Below, in pieces: positions 1 through 9,842 of a DNA stretch of 64,000 nucleotides (within the stretch, counting starts at the first letter, position 1; each line of letters opens with the position of its first letter). Both the position numbers and the translations under genes were made by a program. The stretch spans positions 372,001 through 436,000 of the forward strand of contig CAJRBF020000002.1 in the NCBI GenBank assembly GCA_907165275.2, in the 5' to 3' direction. Below the pieces are notes generated by a model. It had not been told where the DNA came from. It did not search any database and saw only the letters and a program-made list of their open reading frames with translations. The DNA is from Zygaena filipendulae. Its lineage: Eukaryota > Arthropoda > Insecta > Lepidoptera > Zygaenidae.

Positions 1-177
1 CGATCACCCACAGTACTCGATATTAAAGATAAGTACTTTACACTACGCACAGCAAATATTCTTTTAGAAAAACGGAATAATAGCCAACTTAGGCGTTTAA
101 GAAAAAGATCTGCAAGTCTGCCTCAGAGCGTACACGTACTACATACTATTTATAATATTTGCAGCCGACATCATTAA
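1..177 (+). other. Unassigned open frame at window edge
   Basis: Frame 1 is open from the window edge to a TAA at 175-177. It encodes a basic stretch (an LRRLRKRSASLPQ-like segment) that I do not recognise. The reverse-transcriptase frame of the next feature opens near 160 in another frame, so a deletion junction or a fusion of two element pieces probably lies near 150-170. It may be the 3' part of another decayed coding segment. I give it no function. Confidence 0.25.
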
Positions 178-1093
178 TGCAATTTATCATTGCAAATACC
201 ACATATATACAGATGATGTACAAATATACATGTCTTTTAAACCATCGGACCATAATGAGGCTCAAAATATAATCAACGCTGATCTCAGCCGGATAGCATC
301 GTGGGCAGAAAGGAACTGTTTATGCCTTAACCCCACTAAGACTAAATACATCTTGTTTGGGACAAAACAAAAATTAGCCAGCTTACCGCAGTTAAACCTT
401 TCACTATCGGGGCAGCCTATTGAGAGAGTATATGAGGCACGTAATCTCGGTTTGCTGCTGGATGAGGATCTAAGATACGAAAAACTCGTATCCAATATTG
501 TTCGCAACTGTTTTTACAGATTAAAAGTTCTCTATAAAATTCGTGCATTTCTCAATGAAAAGTTGCGTATTCAATTAATAGAAACACTCGTTCTTTCTAA
601 ACTTAATTATGCAGACACGATTTACGGCCCACGTCTTTATAAAAAAACCAGCAACCTACTTCAAAGAGTTCAAAACGCTTGTGCACGATTCTGTTTTGAT
701 ATACCCTCTCGCAGTCATGTGACCCCCTTCCTCAATTCGTATAAAATTATGAAGGTTAAAACGAGACGTAAGTTACACTTGGCTTGCTTATTGTTTAAAC
801 TTATACACCTAAAAACACCTGGGTACTTATATGAGAAATTGTGTTGGGTGGGAGCTCACAGGCTGGCCAAGCGAAGACAATGCTCCCAGGTCCTAAGTCT
901 CCAGCGCGGTGGCTCGGCGGCGTTCCGTGGCAGCTTCCGGTACGCGGCTTCCAAGTGTTGGAATAATATCCCACCTCCCATTAGGAATCTACAATCAATA
1001 GGCAGTTTTAAGCGTGCACTTAAAGGCTATTTAATCGATTTACAATTGAAATATGTAAGTTTGCCAAATAATCATAATGAATCTTTTATTTAA
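161..1093 (+). pseudogene. LINE reverse transcriptase, 5'-truncated C-terminal part
   Basis: This is the C-terminal part of a non-LTR retrotransposon ORF2, whose reverse transcriptase copies the element RNA at a nicked target. Just upstream of the first ATG (230) the frame already reads YTDDVQIY, the catalytic YxDD box (about 206-229). It is followed by SRIASWAERNCLCLNPTKTK, which is the thumb-side motif, and then the usual C-terminal domain with KLNYADTIYGP and RVQNACARFCF. The frame ends at a natural stop at 1091-1093. Endonuclease and RT motifs 1-4 are missing, so this is a dead 5' truncation. The motif style suggests the CR1/jockey group; I cannot fix the clade. Confidence 0.8.
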
Positions 1094-1315
1094 TCTGTAC
1101 TCACCGAGTGACCTGCTGCCAGATGTGAGTAGGTGGTTATTGTCACTATTGGCAACGCTGCCGGATAATCGCGCCCGGCTTCGCAAAACGCACTGTCGAG
1201 TGCCGTCGGCCGACTGAATCGAGAACGAACACGGCGCGGTGCGTTTTTTTGATCATAATAATTATATATTTTCACATCTAGGTACCCTCACCCAAAATTT
1301 GTATAATTATGTATT
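1094..1315 (+). other. LINE 3' untranslated region and flank
   Basis: Non-coding. It contains a GC-rich stretch (about 1165-1250) and then AT-rich sequence up to the solo LTR. It is probably the 3' UTR of the preceding LINE. No clear poly-A or tandem tail is visible, so the border is uncertain. Confidence 0.35.
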
Positions 1316-1757
1316 TGTCGGCGAGAGGGTAGTTTCGTTATCAATAACGTTTCCCGCCGACGTATAGTAGTCGTTCGTTCCCCCGCTCCACTCCATTGCC
1401 CGACTCGTCTTTGTTAGAACTTGATATAAAACGCGGGTATGCGTAAGCCACGGGTCATTGTTACTTTGTGTTCGGTTCAGTGCAGTTATATATAGTGTCG
1501 TATCAATCTAGAGTGGCTATAGTGATTACGTGTGCTGTGTCATCTAATACTTTCCAGAGGTTTGCTTAAGTCGGGAGCACGGGCAGTGGAGGTGAGCGTT
1601 CATGCATTGTAAAGGGGCCCCATTAAACCTACACCTGGGTCGCAAGTCCCAGGCACTGCTCCGTGTTCCCTACGGATATCTGGTATGCTGTATTATCTAT
1701 AACTATGTTGGTGCAATTGCTTATTATAGTTCCATGTTCCTATTTCTATTTCCGACA
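1316..1757 (+). mobile_element. Solo LTR, family A (copy 1)
   Basis: A 442-bp LTR beginning TGTCGGCG and ending TTTCCGACA, flanked by TATT at 1312-1315 and 1758-1761, a 4-bp TSD as used by gypsy elements. The same LTR occurs at 1807-2254, 3862-4298 and 12128-12589. Internal landmarks are a TATAAA at 1425, a TCATT about 30 bp downstream and an arthropod initiator-like TCAGT at 1477. The first ~45 bp form an inverted repeat (GTCGGCG...CGCCGAC enclosing CGTTATcaATAACG). No internal region follows, so it arose by LTR-LTR recombination. An ATG at 1602 opens a short frame shared by all four copies. Confidence 0.82.
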
Positions 1758-1806
1758 TATTTAAAAAACTTTACTTGTTGTCTATTATTTATTAGTATCA
1801 TGCATT

Positions 1807-2254
1807 TGTCGGCGTGAGGGTAGTTTCGTTATCTATAACGTTTCCCGCCGACGTATAGTTGTCGTAACTCGTTCGTTCTCCCGCTCCACTCCATTGCCCG
1901 ACTCGTCTTTGTTAGAACTTGATATAAAACGCGGGTATGCGTAAGCCGCGGGTCATTATTACTTTGTGTTCGGTTCAGTGCAGTTATAGTGTCGTATCAG
2001 TGTCGTATCAATCTAATAGTGATTACGTGTGCTGTGTCATCTAGTTGTTTCCAGAGGTTTGCTTAAGTCGGGAGCACGGGCAGTGGAGGTGAGCGTTCAT
2101 GCATTGTAAAGGGGCCCCATTAAACCTACACCTGGGTCGCAAGTCCCAGGCACTGCTCCGTGTTCCCTACGGATATCTGGTATGCTGTATTATCTATAAC
2201 TATGTTGGTGCAATTGCTTATTATAGTTTCCTATTCCTATCATTATTTCCTACA
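1807..2254 (+). repeat. 5' LTR of family-A element
   Basis: 448 bp, TGTCGGCG to TTCCTACA. TATAAA at 1923-1928 with TCATT about 31 bp further and TCAGT nearby forms a plausible Pol II core promoter. It carries the same terminal hairpin and short ATG frame (from 2099) as the other copies. Confidence 0.82.
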
Positions 2255-2268
2255 TCAGAAGTGGGATT
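2255..2268 (+). promoter_or_regulatory. Primer-binding-site candidate (tRNA-Leu-like)
   Basis: TCAGAAGTGGGATT follows the 5' LTR directly. It is complementary to the acceptor/T-arm 3' strand of tRNA-Leu as I remember that sequence, but lacks the TGG that would pair with CCA. The same 14-mer follows the LTR-B copy at 42690. Confidence 0.55.
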
Positions 2269-2910
2269 GTTCTTGCGTCCACATTTCTGCCATTGATGTT
2301 TCTACGTGCGGTTTCTCTCGGTCAAATATTACGTTTTACATAGATCCTGACGTTTTACTATTTTGTTATTATACTACTCTCGTGAATTAGTTTAAAATGA
2401 CTTGCTTTAACTAGTAAATGTGAATTATTTGAATCGAATTTCAAAGGTTTCGATACCTTTATCCATTAAGTTTTGTGATTTAATCATATCTACCTAGTTG
2501 TTTAGAATTTTGATGCGTACTGCAATATTGTAACTGTTTTCTCATCCACCCGATAGTTTAAAAGCTTCGACCATAACTCATTACTGGATTTCCAACCGTG
2601 GAGTTGAAATCTTGTCGATTCCAACTTTTATCCTTTATGTAAGAGAGATAATTTTTAATCTACCCACGTACCCAGCCGTCGTTATTCAGGTTTTAAGGCT
2701 GTAAATTCTGGAAAATCAGATTGAATCTTTCGTAATCACCGATTACCTACGTCTTGAATGCCGTTGATTCTCTCTTCTTCCATGTGTAGTGTTTCTGTAG
2801 GGTAGTTGTGACTTTTTACTACCGCTTGACAGAAATTGTTCGGTTGCTAATGTGTGAAATAAGTAATCCGGTTCGTAGCATTTTCAGTTTAAGTTTTACA
2901 ATAGTACGAG

Positions 2911-3152
2911 TAACCGCCGCACTCAGAGTCGACTTTAATGATTACTTAGTTAAATATAGATTTTTAAAACAAAACTGCCGCGATCAGACAAGTTTAATAA
3001 ATTAATGTTAGTTGGCATTTAACTATTTAAGTTACATCTCATTAAATGCCAATTAACATTAATTTACTGAACGTCTCTGATTGCAGCAGTTTTGTTTTAA
3101 AAATCTATACTTAACTAAGTAATCATTAAAGTCGACTCTGAGTGCGGCGGTA
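2911..3152. mobile_element. Foldback MITE with ~110-bp inverted arms
   Basis: Almost the whole 242 bp is one inverted repeat. The left arm begins ACCGCCGCACTCAGAGTCG (2913), the right arm ends in its reverse complement (3150), and the arms meet around a ~19-nt loop (3023-3041). TA flanks both ends (2911-2912 and 3151-3152), consistent with a TA target duplication of the Tc1/mariner type. There is no coding capacity. It lies inside the family-A element and so is younger than it. A transcript would fold into a long near-perfect hairpin. Confidence 0.8.
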
Positions 3153-3472
3153 AGACTCTGAGGTTGGTCGGTGCTCGGTGTTGAGTTAATGAGTTAACGT
3201 TCAGTTTGCGACAGTGAGGATAGCGTGTCGGCGAGTTGGTAGATGAAAGTATGTAGTTCAGTACAAAGGAACAAAACGTAGATCAACAAAAGATAAAGAC
3301 AAACAAAAAGAGAAAAAGAAAACAAAAAAACTAAAAGAATGAGAATAAAAGAATGAGGATAAAACAAAAAGAAACTAAAAAAAAAAAAAAAGAGTTTTGT
3401 TAAGAAAATAAAAAATGTGAGTGATTTAGGAAAGGGACAAATGGTCCATGCAATCTCGAATGAGATTGTACG

Positions 3473-3665
3473 TAGCTATAGGAACATGTGGTTCGGACTA
3501 GCGATGGTAATAGTTAGAGGAAAAATCGATTCGGACTAGCTATTACGCTATAGGGACAACGGGTCCAGACTAGCAATGGTGACTGTGGTTACAGGAACAA
3601 AACAATTGGTTCGGTCGAGCCACGGTAGCTATAGGGACAATCGGTTCGGACTAGCAATGGTGAAA
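3473..3665 (+). repeat. Degenerate ~40-bp tandem repeat in LTR-A interior
   Basis: About five imperfect copies of a unit containing CTATAGGGACAA, GGTTCGGACTAGC and AATGGT. Spacing varies from roughly 35 to 50 bp. It sits after an A/purine-rich tract. Function unknown. Confidence 0.55.
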
Positions 3666-3861
3666 AACCAGTTTGAGATTCCGAGAAATCGTTAATACTC
3701 GGACCAGAATCAAAGTTTTGAATGGCTGAATTGTACGATTGCAATTAAGATTGACGTTAAGGAATTCTATGTCAGGATGAACGAGCGTTAACATTAGTAG
3801 TTTTCTCAGATGTCTTCCTGTTCTTAGAGCGCACGAGGACGTGCGCATGTCAGTATGGCCG

Positions 3862-4298
3862 TGTCGGCGTGAGGGTAGTTTCGTTATCTATAACGTTTCC
3901 CGCCGACGTATAGTTGTCGTAACTCGTTCGTTCTCCCGCTCCACTCCATTGCCCGACTCGTCTTTGTTAGAACTTGATATAAAACGCGGGTATGCGTAAG
4001 CCACGATTCATTGTTACTTTGTGTTCGGTTCAGTGCAGTTATAGTGTCGTATTAATCTAATAGTGATTACGTGTGCTGTGTCATCTAGTTGTTTCCAGAG
4101 GTTTGCTTAAGTCGGGAGCACGGGCAGTGGAGGTGAGCGTTCATGCATTGTAAAGGGGCCCCATTAAACCTACACCTGGGTCGCAAGTCCCAGGCACTGC
4201 TCCGTGTTCCCTACGGATATCTGGTATGCTATATTATCTATAACTATGTTGGTGCAATTGCTTATTATAGTTTCCTATTCCTATCATTATTTCCTACA
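3862..4298 (+). repeat. 3' LTR of family-A element
   Basis: 437 bp, with the same ends and internal landmarks as the 5' LTR. It differs by a short deletion around the TGTCGTATCA duplication. It is followed by CATT, matching the left flank of the element. I see no obvious polypurine tract immediately before it. Confidence 0.82.
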
Positions 4299-4529
4299 CA
4301 TTTATTGTGTAATGTATATAACTCCCCACCTACTGATGTGTCTATATATTGTATTTTATGGTTTGTTTATGATAGGTATATTATTATTTATATTAAATCG
4401 GAGATGTAATTGTATTTTTATGTAGGTTCTTGGTATTGTGGTTTATGTATATATGTTACCCTAGTTTATCTATATAGACTTTTTTTTAACTCATACAAAA
4501 GTTATTTAATTATTTTTTTTTCACTGTGC

Positions 4530-4735
4530 GCCCACACCCGTGACGCCACACGCGGCTCCAGCGGAAGACCAGCGTCGGGCCCCAAATGGTTCCCGGCTTA
4601 TGCTGAGCTGGTTGCCTTTTTGTTGCGACAGTTTGTGCTGCTTTTTGTTAACCCATTTTATTTTATTTTATTGTAGTCGTAACAAATAAACTTTATTTCA
4701 TTTCATTCATTTCATTTCATTTCATTTCATAATCT
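4530..4735 (+). mobile_element. LINE 3' end with (CATTT)n tail
   Basis: A GC-rich 3'-UTR-like block (about 4530-4620) leads to AACAAATAAACTTTATTT and then repeated CATTT units ending near 4731. This matches the 3' ends of insect non-LTR retrotransposons with a short tandem tail instead of poly-A. No RT coding remains, so it is severely 5'-truncated. Confidence 0.6.
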
Positions 4736-5391
4736 ATTGCTTATTACGAGGTGAATTATTTATATACATTGTCTTATTTATTATTATCTACTCTACAACA
4801 TTAGAGTACAGAGGTACAGGACTACTTAGCTAAGGTTATTATTTTACAAGTTCTGGTGACAAATGTCACCGGCCACACGTGTCCCCGACGGTGACCCGTG
4901 TCCCGGGGACAGTTGTCCCCCTAAGGTTACAGCGGAGTAGTGTTTATAGTTTAATCTATTGCTTATTACGAGGTGAATTATTTATATACATTGTCTTATT
5001 TATTATTATCTAGTCTACAGCATTAGAGTTCAGAGGTACAGGATTACTTAGCTAATGTTATTATGATACGAGTTCTGGTGACAAATGTCACCGGCCACAC
5101 GTGTCCCCGACGGTGACCCGTGTCCCGGGGACAGTTGTCCCCCTAAGGTTACAGCGGAGTAGTGTGTTAAATTATTAGCATTAGTAAGGATACCTAGTAA
5201 ATAAAACAACCTGATTTTAACAAAACTACTCCTTTGTGTCTGTATTACCAATTATAATAAAAACTCTTTGATATAATTTGTATCAAATTCTATAATAATC
5301 AAAGCCAGTATAGATAAGCAATAGGAATCTCAAAACATGTTACGCACAAAGTAATCAAATCTCTGAAGATAAAGTTAAGCTTGAACAGTAT

Positions 5392-5556
5392 ATTTATTTA
5401 TTTAGTATATTTGGATTTGCCTCTTGGTCCTCAATAAAAATTCAGAAACTTAAATAATTAGTAAATAAATAAATATAATATATAATTAATTGATTAAAAT
5501 TGTTATGTTGTATGGAACTATGGATTTCTGAAATAAATAAAGATTATTATTATTAT
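5392..5556 (+). mobile_element. Short retroposon 3' end with (ATT)n tail
   Basis: Present here but absent from the 42-kb LTR-B copy, so its borders are set by comparison. It ends AAATAAATAAAG followed by ATT repeats, a retroposed 3' end, and TATTT flanks both sides. Only about 165 bp remain and there is no coding sequence. Confidence 0.65.
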
Positions 5557-5630
5557 ATTTTATGAGAACAATACAGTAATCACAATTATTATTACAAGCA
5601 TTAAATAGAGCCAAAACTGTCTACCAATAC

Positions 5631-5705
5631 TTAACTTTCGATGTTATGATGTCTTCCATCTAGGAAATCACCAGCACCACTGACTCGATCCTTTGTTGCT
5701 GCCAT
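5631..5705 (-). other. Short ATG frame inside LTR-B (24 codons)
   Basis: An ATG in good context (ATAATGG) opens a 24-codon frame beginning MAATKDRVSG. The identical frame is in the other LTR-B copy at 42281-42355. It could be an upstream ORF in the LTR transcript or simply shared by descent; two copies cannot separate these. Confidence 0.35.
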
Positions 5706-6250
5706 TATGTAAACATGTTCTCCCGCGCGTTTTTCCCGCTATCTCAAATAACATTTTATTTACTCTACAGTCTATGAATTCACAATGTTGCCAGTTATTA
5801 AATATGAATTGGCCATGGAAATGCAATTTAAATCACTTTAATAAACATTGGTATAATTATTTAAATTAAGAATCACAATACATAGCATAAGAATCATAAT
5901 AATATTAATCAATTTTAATATATTAGTACAGAATACCTAAATCACTATTCACAAGTGTTTATAGTTTAATCTATTGCTTATTACGAGGTGAATTGTCTTA
6001 TTTATTATTATCTAGTCTACAGCATTAGAGTTCAGAGGTACAGGATTACTTAGCTAAGGTTATTATGATACGAGTTCTGGTGACAAATGTCCCCGGCCAC
6101 ACGTGCCCCCAACGGCGACCCGTGTCCCGGGGACAGTCATCCCCCTAAGGTTACAGAGGTTAATACAAGTTCTGGTGACAAGTGTCACCGGCCACACGCG
6201 TCACCGGCGGTGACCCGTGTCCCGGGGACAGTTGTCCCCTTAAGGTTACA

Positions 6251-6649
6251 CAGGTTATTATAAGGGCATTGAGTTTAATCAGCTATTTACATAGTTTGCT
6301 TAAAACAGTAATAGTGTTGCGTTAGTAGCTTATGATACAATTAAAGAATAGTATTTACAAATTAAGTCTTAATTATTATTAGCTTAACTTAAACATTAAA
6401 ATATAAGAGAACAAAAGCACGTGGTTATTTGTCTGAGGTTATGAGGGTACAGGTCTCAGTGACGAGTGTCCCTGGCGACACGAGTCTCCCAAGGGGGACC
6501 CGTGTCCCCGGGGACAATCGTCTCCGGACGTTACGGAGGTTGCTCTAGTGACATATTTGCGAAACAAAGGTTGATATTATGTAATGGCGGGATCATATTC
6601 TATTATCTTAGCTACTATCTATTATCTTATCATGCATTTTTTATTATTA
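6251..6649. other. Non-coding spacer with diverged palindromic core
   Basis: AT-rich sequence with one diverged module of the palindromic repeat (about 6440-6545) and a CTATTATCTTA-rich stretch like that flanking the family-E repeats at 12.1 and 38.3 kb. No gene seen. Confidence 0.5.
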
Positions 6650-7042
6650 TACAGGGTGTAAAAAGACCGGCGACATAACCGCTATGAATCCATATAAAAT
6701 AGTAATTAAAGTTATTCTGCAGTAAAAATATTGTTGGGAAATCTAATTTTATTTTTAGGTTAAAAAAAATAAATAATTTACAGCGCGCAATGTACTCGCA
6801 AATCGCGCTCCATCGCGCTCATCGCGCGTCGGCCGACCGGTCGGGCAACCCGACCGCGGCGCGTGCACACCGCGTCACCGAGAGCGCATTCAAATTAGCT
6901 AAATACCTACTTCGATGCTATTTGGTTTCGGAACTAATAACTAGGTAGCCCGCAACTGCATACACAAGAAAATGTAGAATTTAGGTACTATCAGTATGAT
7001 TTAATTAGGTGATTTGTTTACAACTGCTAGGTACTTACTTAC

Positions 7043-7534
7043 CTACTCGTCGGCTTCATCAGGAACTGGTCTCTCGACTCGAACGAGGCACTGTTCGAAT
7101 TGACGGCCTTCTTCGTGGATGCATGTTCGCGCTCTCAATAAGGTATTCTGGTGCACCAGCTGCAGAATACCTTCCTGTTTCGACTGTCGCTTGAGTTCCT
7201 CTAACACATCCACACACACACGATTCCCTCGTTGCTGCCGTAGTACACGCGAGGCCGTCCGCACTCCGAGTCGAGGGTTAGCCCTCATTACCGCCAGTAT
7301 GGCTTCTTCAGCCGCAGCACGTACTGGCCTGCCACCGCCCGGTGCAATAGGCACGATCGGTTGGTTCTCCCTCACGCGATACACGGCTTGTAAAATTACG
7401 CGAGGGTTTCGAGGCTGATGGGCATCAGGATATCTAGTACCATATTGACGAAGAGCTTCGGCAAGATTTCCTTCAGCTCTGCCATAACAGTAAAGCATAT
7501 TCAGATACTCTTCAGCTGAATAATGATACGACAT
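7043..7534 (-). pseudogene. Mariner-like transposase N-terminal fragment
   Basis: A 163-codon frame from an ATG (MSYHYSAEEYLNMLYCYGRA). The first ~60 residues form a helix-turn-helix typical of insect mariner-like transposases (DUF4817-type: an E..DM..CYG start, A...Y..R.P..., then L..VYR.RE). This would bind the inverted repeats. It is followed by GGGRPVR and a second HTH-like part around VRANPRLGVRTASRVL. After about residue 105 the sequence no longer looks like the DDE region and ends at 163, so the catalytic domain is deleted or frameshifted away. Confidence 0.6.
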
Positions 7535-7744
7535 CGTTCACTCTCTCTTGTCACAACTCACAACACAAACAAAATACCTATCTATCAAAAGAAAACTAAA
7601 TAAAAACACAACTGCACTCAAAACACTCATACCCGGGAAACACTGTTCATTCGGAGACGACCGCGATTGAACTAATTTACCTAGATTTATTCGCAAAAGA
7701 ACAAGTTAGTACCTACTTTACGTGACTACAGACTAGAGATGTCC

Positions 7745-8084
7745 CCACGCAAATTATCCCCGTCCGATTCGATAAATAATTTATTTTTTATTTTTGGAAA
7801 GTTCAATTAATTTATTAAAGATTACATTACTACGAACTTAAAAATAATTTCAATACACAAATAATGAAATTAATAAAGAAATAAGTAGGTACTCAGTGTA
7901 AATCATCATTCAGTAATTTAATTTGAAATGAAAACGTATTAACAATAACTAAGCGTCATTTATTAGCAAAGAAAAGGATAAATTTAGATTATTAAATAAA
8001 AAAATTAAACTGTTCTTCCTCTAGAGGCAAAAAATATTAAATAATTAATTAATATAATATTAATTAATTATTTATATTAATATT
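7745..8084. other. AT-rich spacer inside mariner-like element
   Basis: Strongly AT-rich with TTAATTAA-type runs just before the LINE tail. No open frame of note. Confidence 0.5.
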
Positions 8085-8085
8085 A

Positions 8086-9842
8086 ATCAAATTTCAAATT
8101 TCAAATTGCTTTATTTCGATTTAGGCCTCATAAAGGCACCTACGAATGTCAGTATTAGATACAGGCAGTAACACATTATAGTATAAATATACTGTACAAC
8201 AAAGCGTGATCTATACGCAATACTATGAGCTATGATCAAAGACATATACAATGCTATGAGCAATATTATGACATTCTATAGGAATGAGCAATGACATTTG
8301 TTGACCTTGAGCCACGAAAAATACACCCCGACAGCAAAGAAAAATCAAAGATAATGTCAATAGTTTGAATTACATTAAATATAATCATAAACAAAATCAG
8401 AATACCTATGTCAAAATAATTGTCATAAATAAAAAATAAAAATAAAAACAACAAATAAAATGTCAATAATAAATAATAATATTATGTAAAAAAAAAATCA
8501 ATTGATTAGTTTGAAATAAACTTACAGTGTAAAACCAAAATATAAATTATACCAATGTATAAATGTCAATTTTTTATGAAGTATATTAGTTTTTAATATA
8601 ATAAAATAAAACAAAAATAAGTCAACTCAAATAAAATGTCAATGAATAAATGTCCAATGTCACGGTTATTTCCACACGTCTTTGTCCTTTAGATATGCTT
8701 CTGTTGTATAATATCCCTTTGCCATCAAAACCTTTCTTACATGAATTTTAAATTTAGTGTCTGTCAGATCCGTTACTTCCTTTGGTAATTTGTTATAGAA
8801 ACGAACACAATTCCCCAAAAAGGATTTGCTCGTTCCAGCAAGTCTATAAGCGGGTATTACAATTTTATATTTGTTTCTAGTGTTCATATTATGGACATCA
8901 CTATTTAAACTTAACACGCTACGGTTTTTCCTAATGTACATTAAATTCTCGTAAATGTACAGTGATGGCAAGGTTAAAATATCAATCAGCTTAACTTTCT
9001 CTTTTAGTGAATCTCGTGAATCCATATTGTAAATGGCACGAATAGCCCTCTTCTGCAATATAAAAATGGTTTCTACTTCAGCAGCTGATCCCCACAGTAA
9101 AATGCCATATGACATTATGCTATGGAAATAAGAAAAATAGACAAGCCTTGCAGTAGCAATATCCGTCAACTGCCTAATCTTTCTAACGGCGAAAACAGCC
9201 GAGCTTAACTTAGCCGCTAAAGTTGTTATGTGTTCTTTCCACTGGAGTTTGTCATCAATTTTTATACCCAGGAACACTGTATCATTAACCAGTTCGATTC
9301 TATCACCATTGAATCTAATATTAGTCTCGACTTGAGTTACACCCTTAGTGGTGAATCTCATGCACTTAGTTTTGCTCGTATTAAAAGCTAAATTATTTAT
9401 GGAAAACCAGTTCAACACGTCTGACAGCGCATCGTTCAAACTATTTACTTCCGAATATTTTCTCTTGACTTTAAAAATAAGAGAAGTGTCATCAGCAAAA
9501 AGAATTATGTCAGCTATACCTTTTATGGTCATAGGTAGGTCATTTATGTATATTAAAAATAAAAATGGCCCTAAAATTGATCCCTGTGGAATTCCCATTT
9601 GGATCTGTGAACCAGCAGATGTTGTACTTTTAATACCTATTTTTTGAGTTCGATTGGTCAAATATGACGTAACCATATCCAAAGCTAATCCACGAATTCC
9701 ATAGTGGTTTAGTTTACGAGTGAGGGTCTGATGATCCACGCAATCCAAGGCCTTAGAGAGGTCACAGAAAACGCCAACAGCATCATGTGAGTCCTCCCAA
9801 GCCTCATATATGTGAGTCAGTAATAAAGCCCCCGCGTCGGGC
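8086..9842 (-). mobile_element. 5'-truncated LINE with RT and repeat tail
   Basis: Reading the minus strand, RT sequence opens at about 9842 (DAG..LLLTHIYEAWEDS), runs to the stop at 8666, and is followed by a ~570-bp 3' UTR ending in AATAAAG and three TTTGAAA-like units (about 8086-8110). The same 3' UTR occurs at 14336-14536 plus 25905-25992, and a related RT at 35.7-37.1 kb. The 5' end is a typical abrupt truncation. Confidence 0.8.
8666..9836 (-). pseudogene. LINE reverse transcriptase, 5'-truncated
   Basis: An intact C-terminal RT frame. It starts before the first in-frame candidate start (9748), because the sense reading continues upstream through AVGVFCDLSKALDCVDHQ, the first catalytic Asp motif. 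It then shows GIPQGSILGPFLFLIYINDL, FADDTSLIF (the catalytic DD), LAFNTSKTKCMRF and the LLWGSA...LQKRAIR C-terminal region. The 3' three-quarters of RT are free of stops, but endonuclease and early RT motifs are absent, so it cannot work. Jockey/CR1-group style; clade not assigned. Confidence 0.8.

Larger units (their letters stand above)
1807..4298 (+). mobile_element. Non-autonomous LTR retrotransposon, family A (LARD-like)
   Basis: Two family-A LTRs (1807-2254 and 3862-4298) in direct orientation are flanked by CATT at 1803-1806 and 4299-4302, so they are the two ends of one insertion. The 1.6-kb interior carries a primer-binding-site candidate right after the 5' LTR but no gag, protease, RT or integrase frame. 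It also holds a foldback MITE (2911-3152), an A-rich purine tract (about 3280-3410) and a degenerate tandem repeat. Lack of coding capacity with intact LTRs fits a large retrotransposon derivative mobilised in trans by a gypsy relative. The two LTRs differ by a few substitutions and one short indel. Confidence 0.8.
5165..5953 (-). mobile_element. Solo LTR, family B, with later retroposon insertion
   Basis: On the minus strand it starts TGTGAATAG and ends TTTAACA, flanked by AGTG (5161-5164 and 5954-5957). The copy at 42033-42689 matches along its length in the opposite orientation. It is interrupted at about 5392-5556 by a retroposon tail; without that it is about 625 bp. The 4-bp TSD and the gypsy-like gag next to the other copy point to a gypsy family. 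Confidence 0.8.
4735..6250. repeat. ~220-bp tandem repeat with nested short palindromes
   Basis: Three tandem units start AATCTATTGCTTATTACGAG (about 4732, 4953 and 5968); the second is split by a solo LTR. A partial fourth follows at about 6155-6250, with a diverged cousin at 6440-6545. Each unit carries a GC-rich core with palindromes such as GGTGACAAATGTCACC and GGGGACAGTTGTCCCC plus a CACGTG. The first unit keeps the uninterrupted sequence at the point where LTR-B entered the second, which proves that insertion. Related cores appear near 11.93, 38.2, 38.45 and 41.3 kb. Confidence 0.75.
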
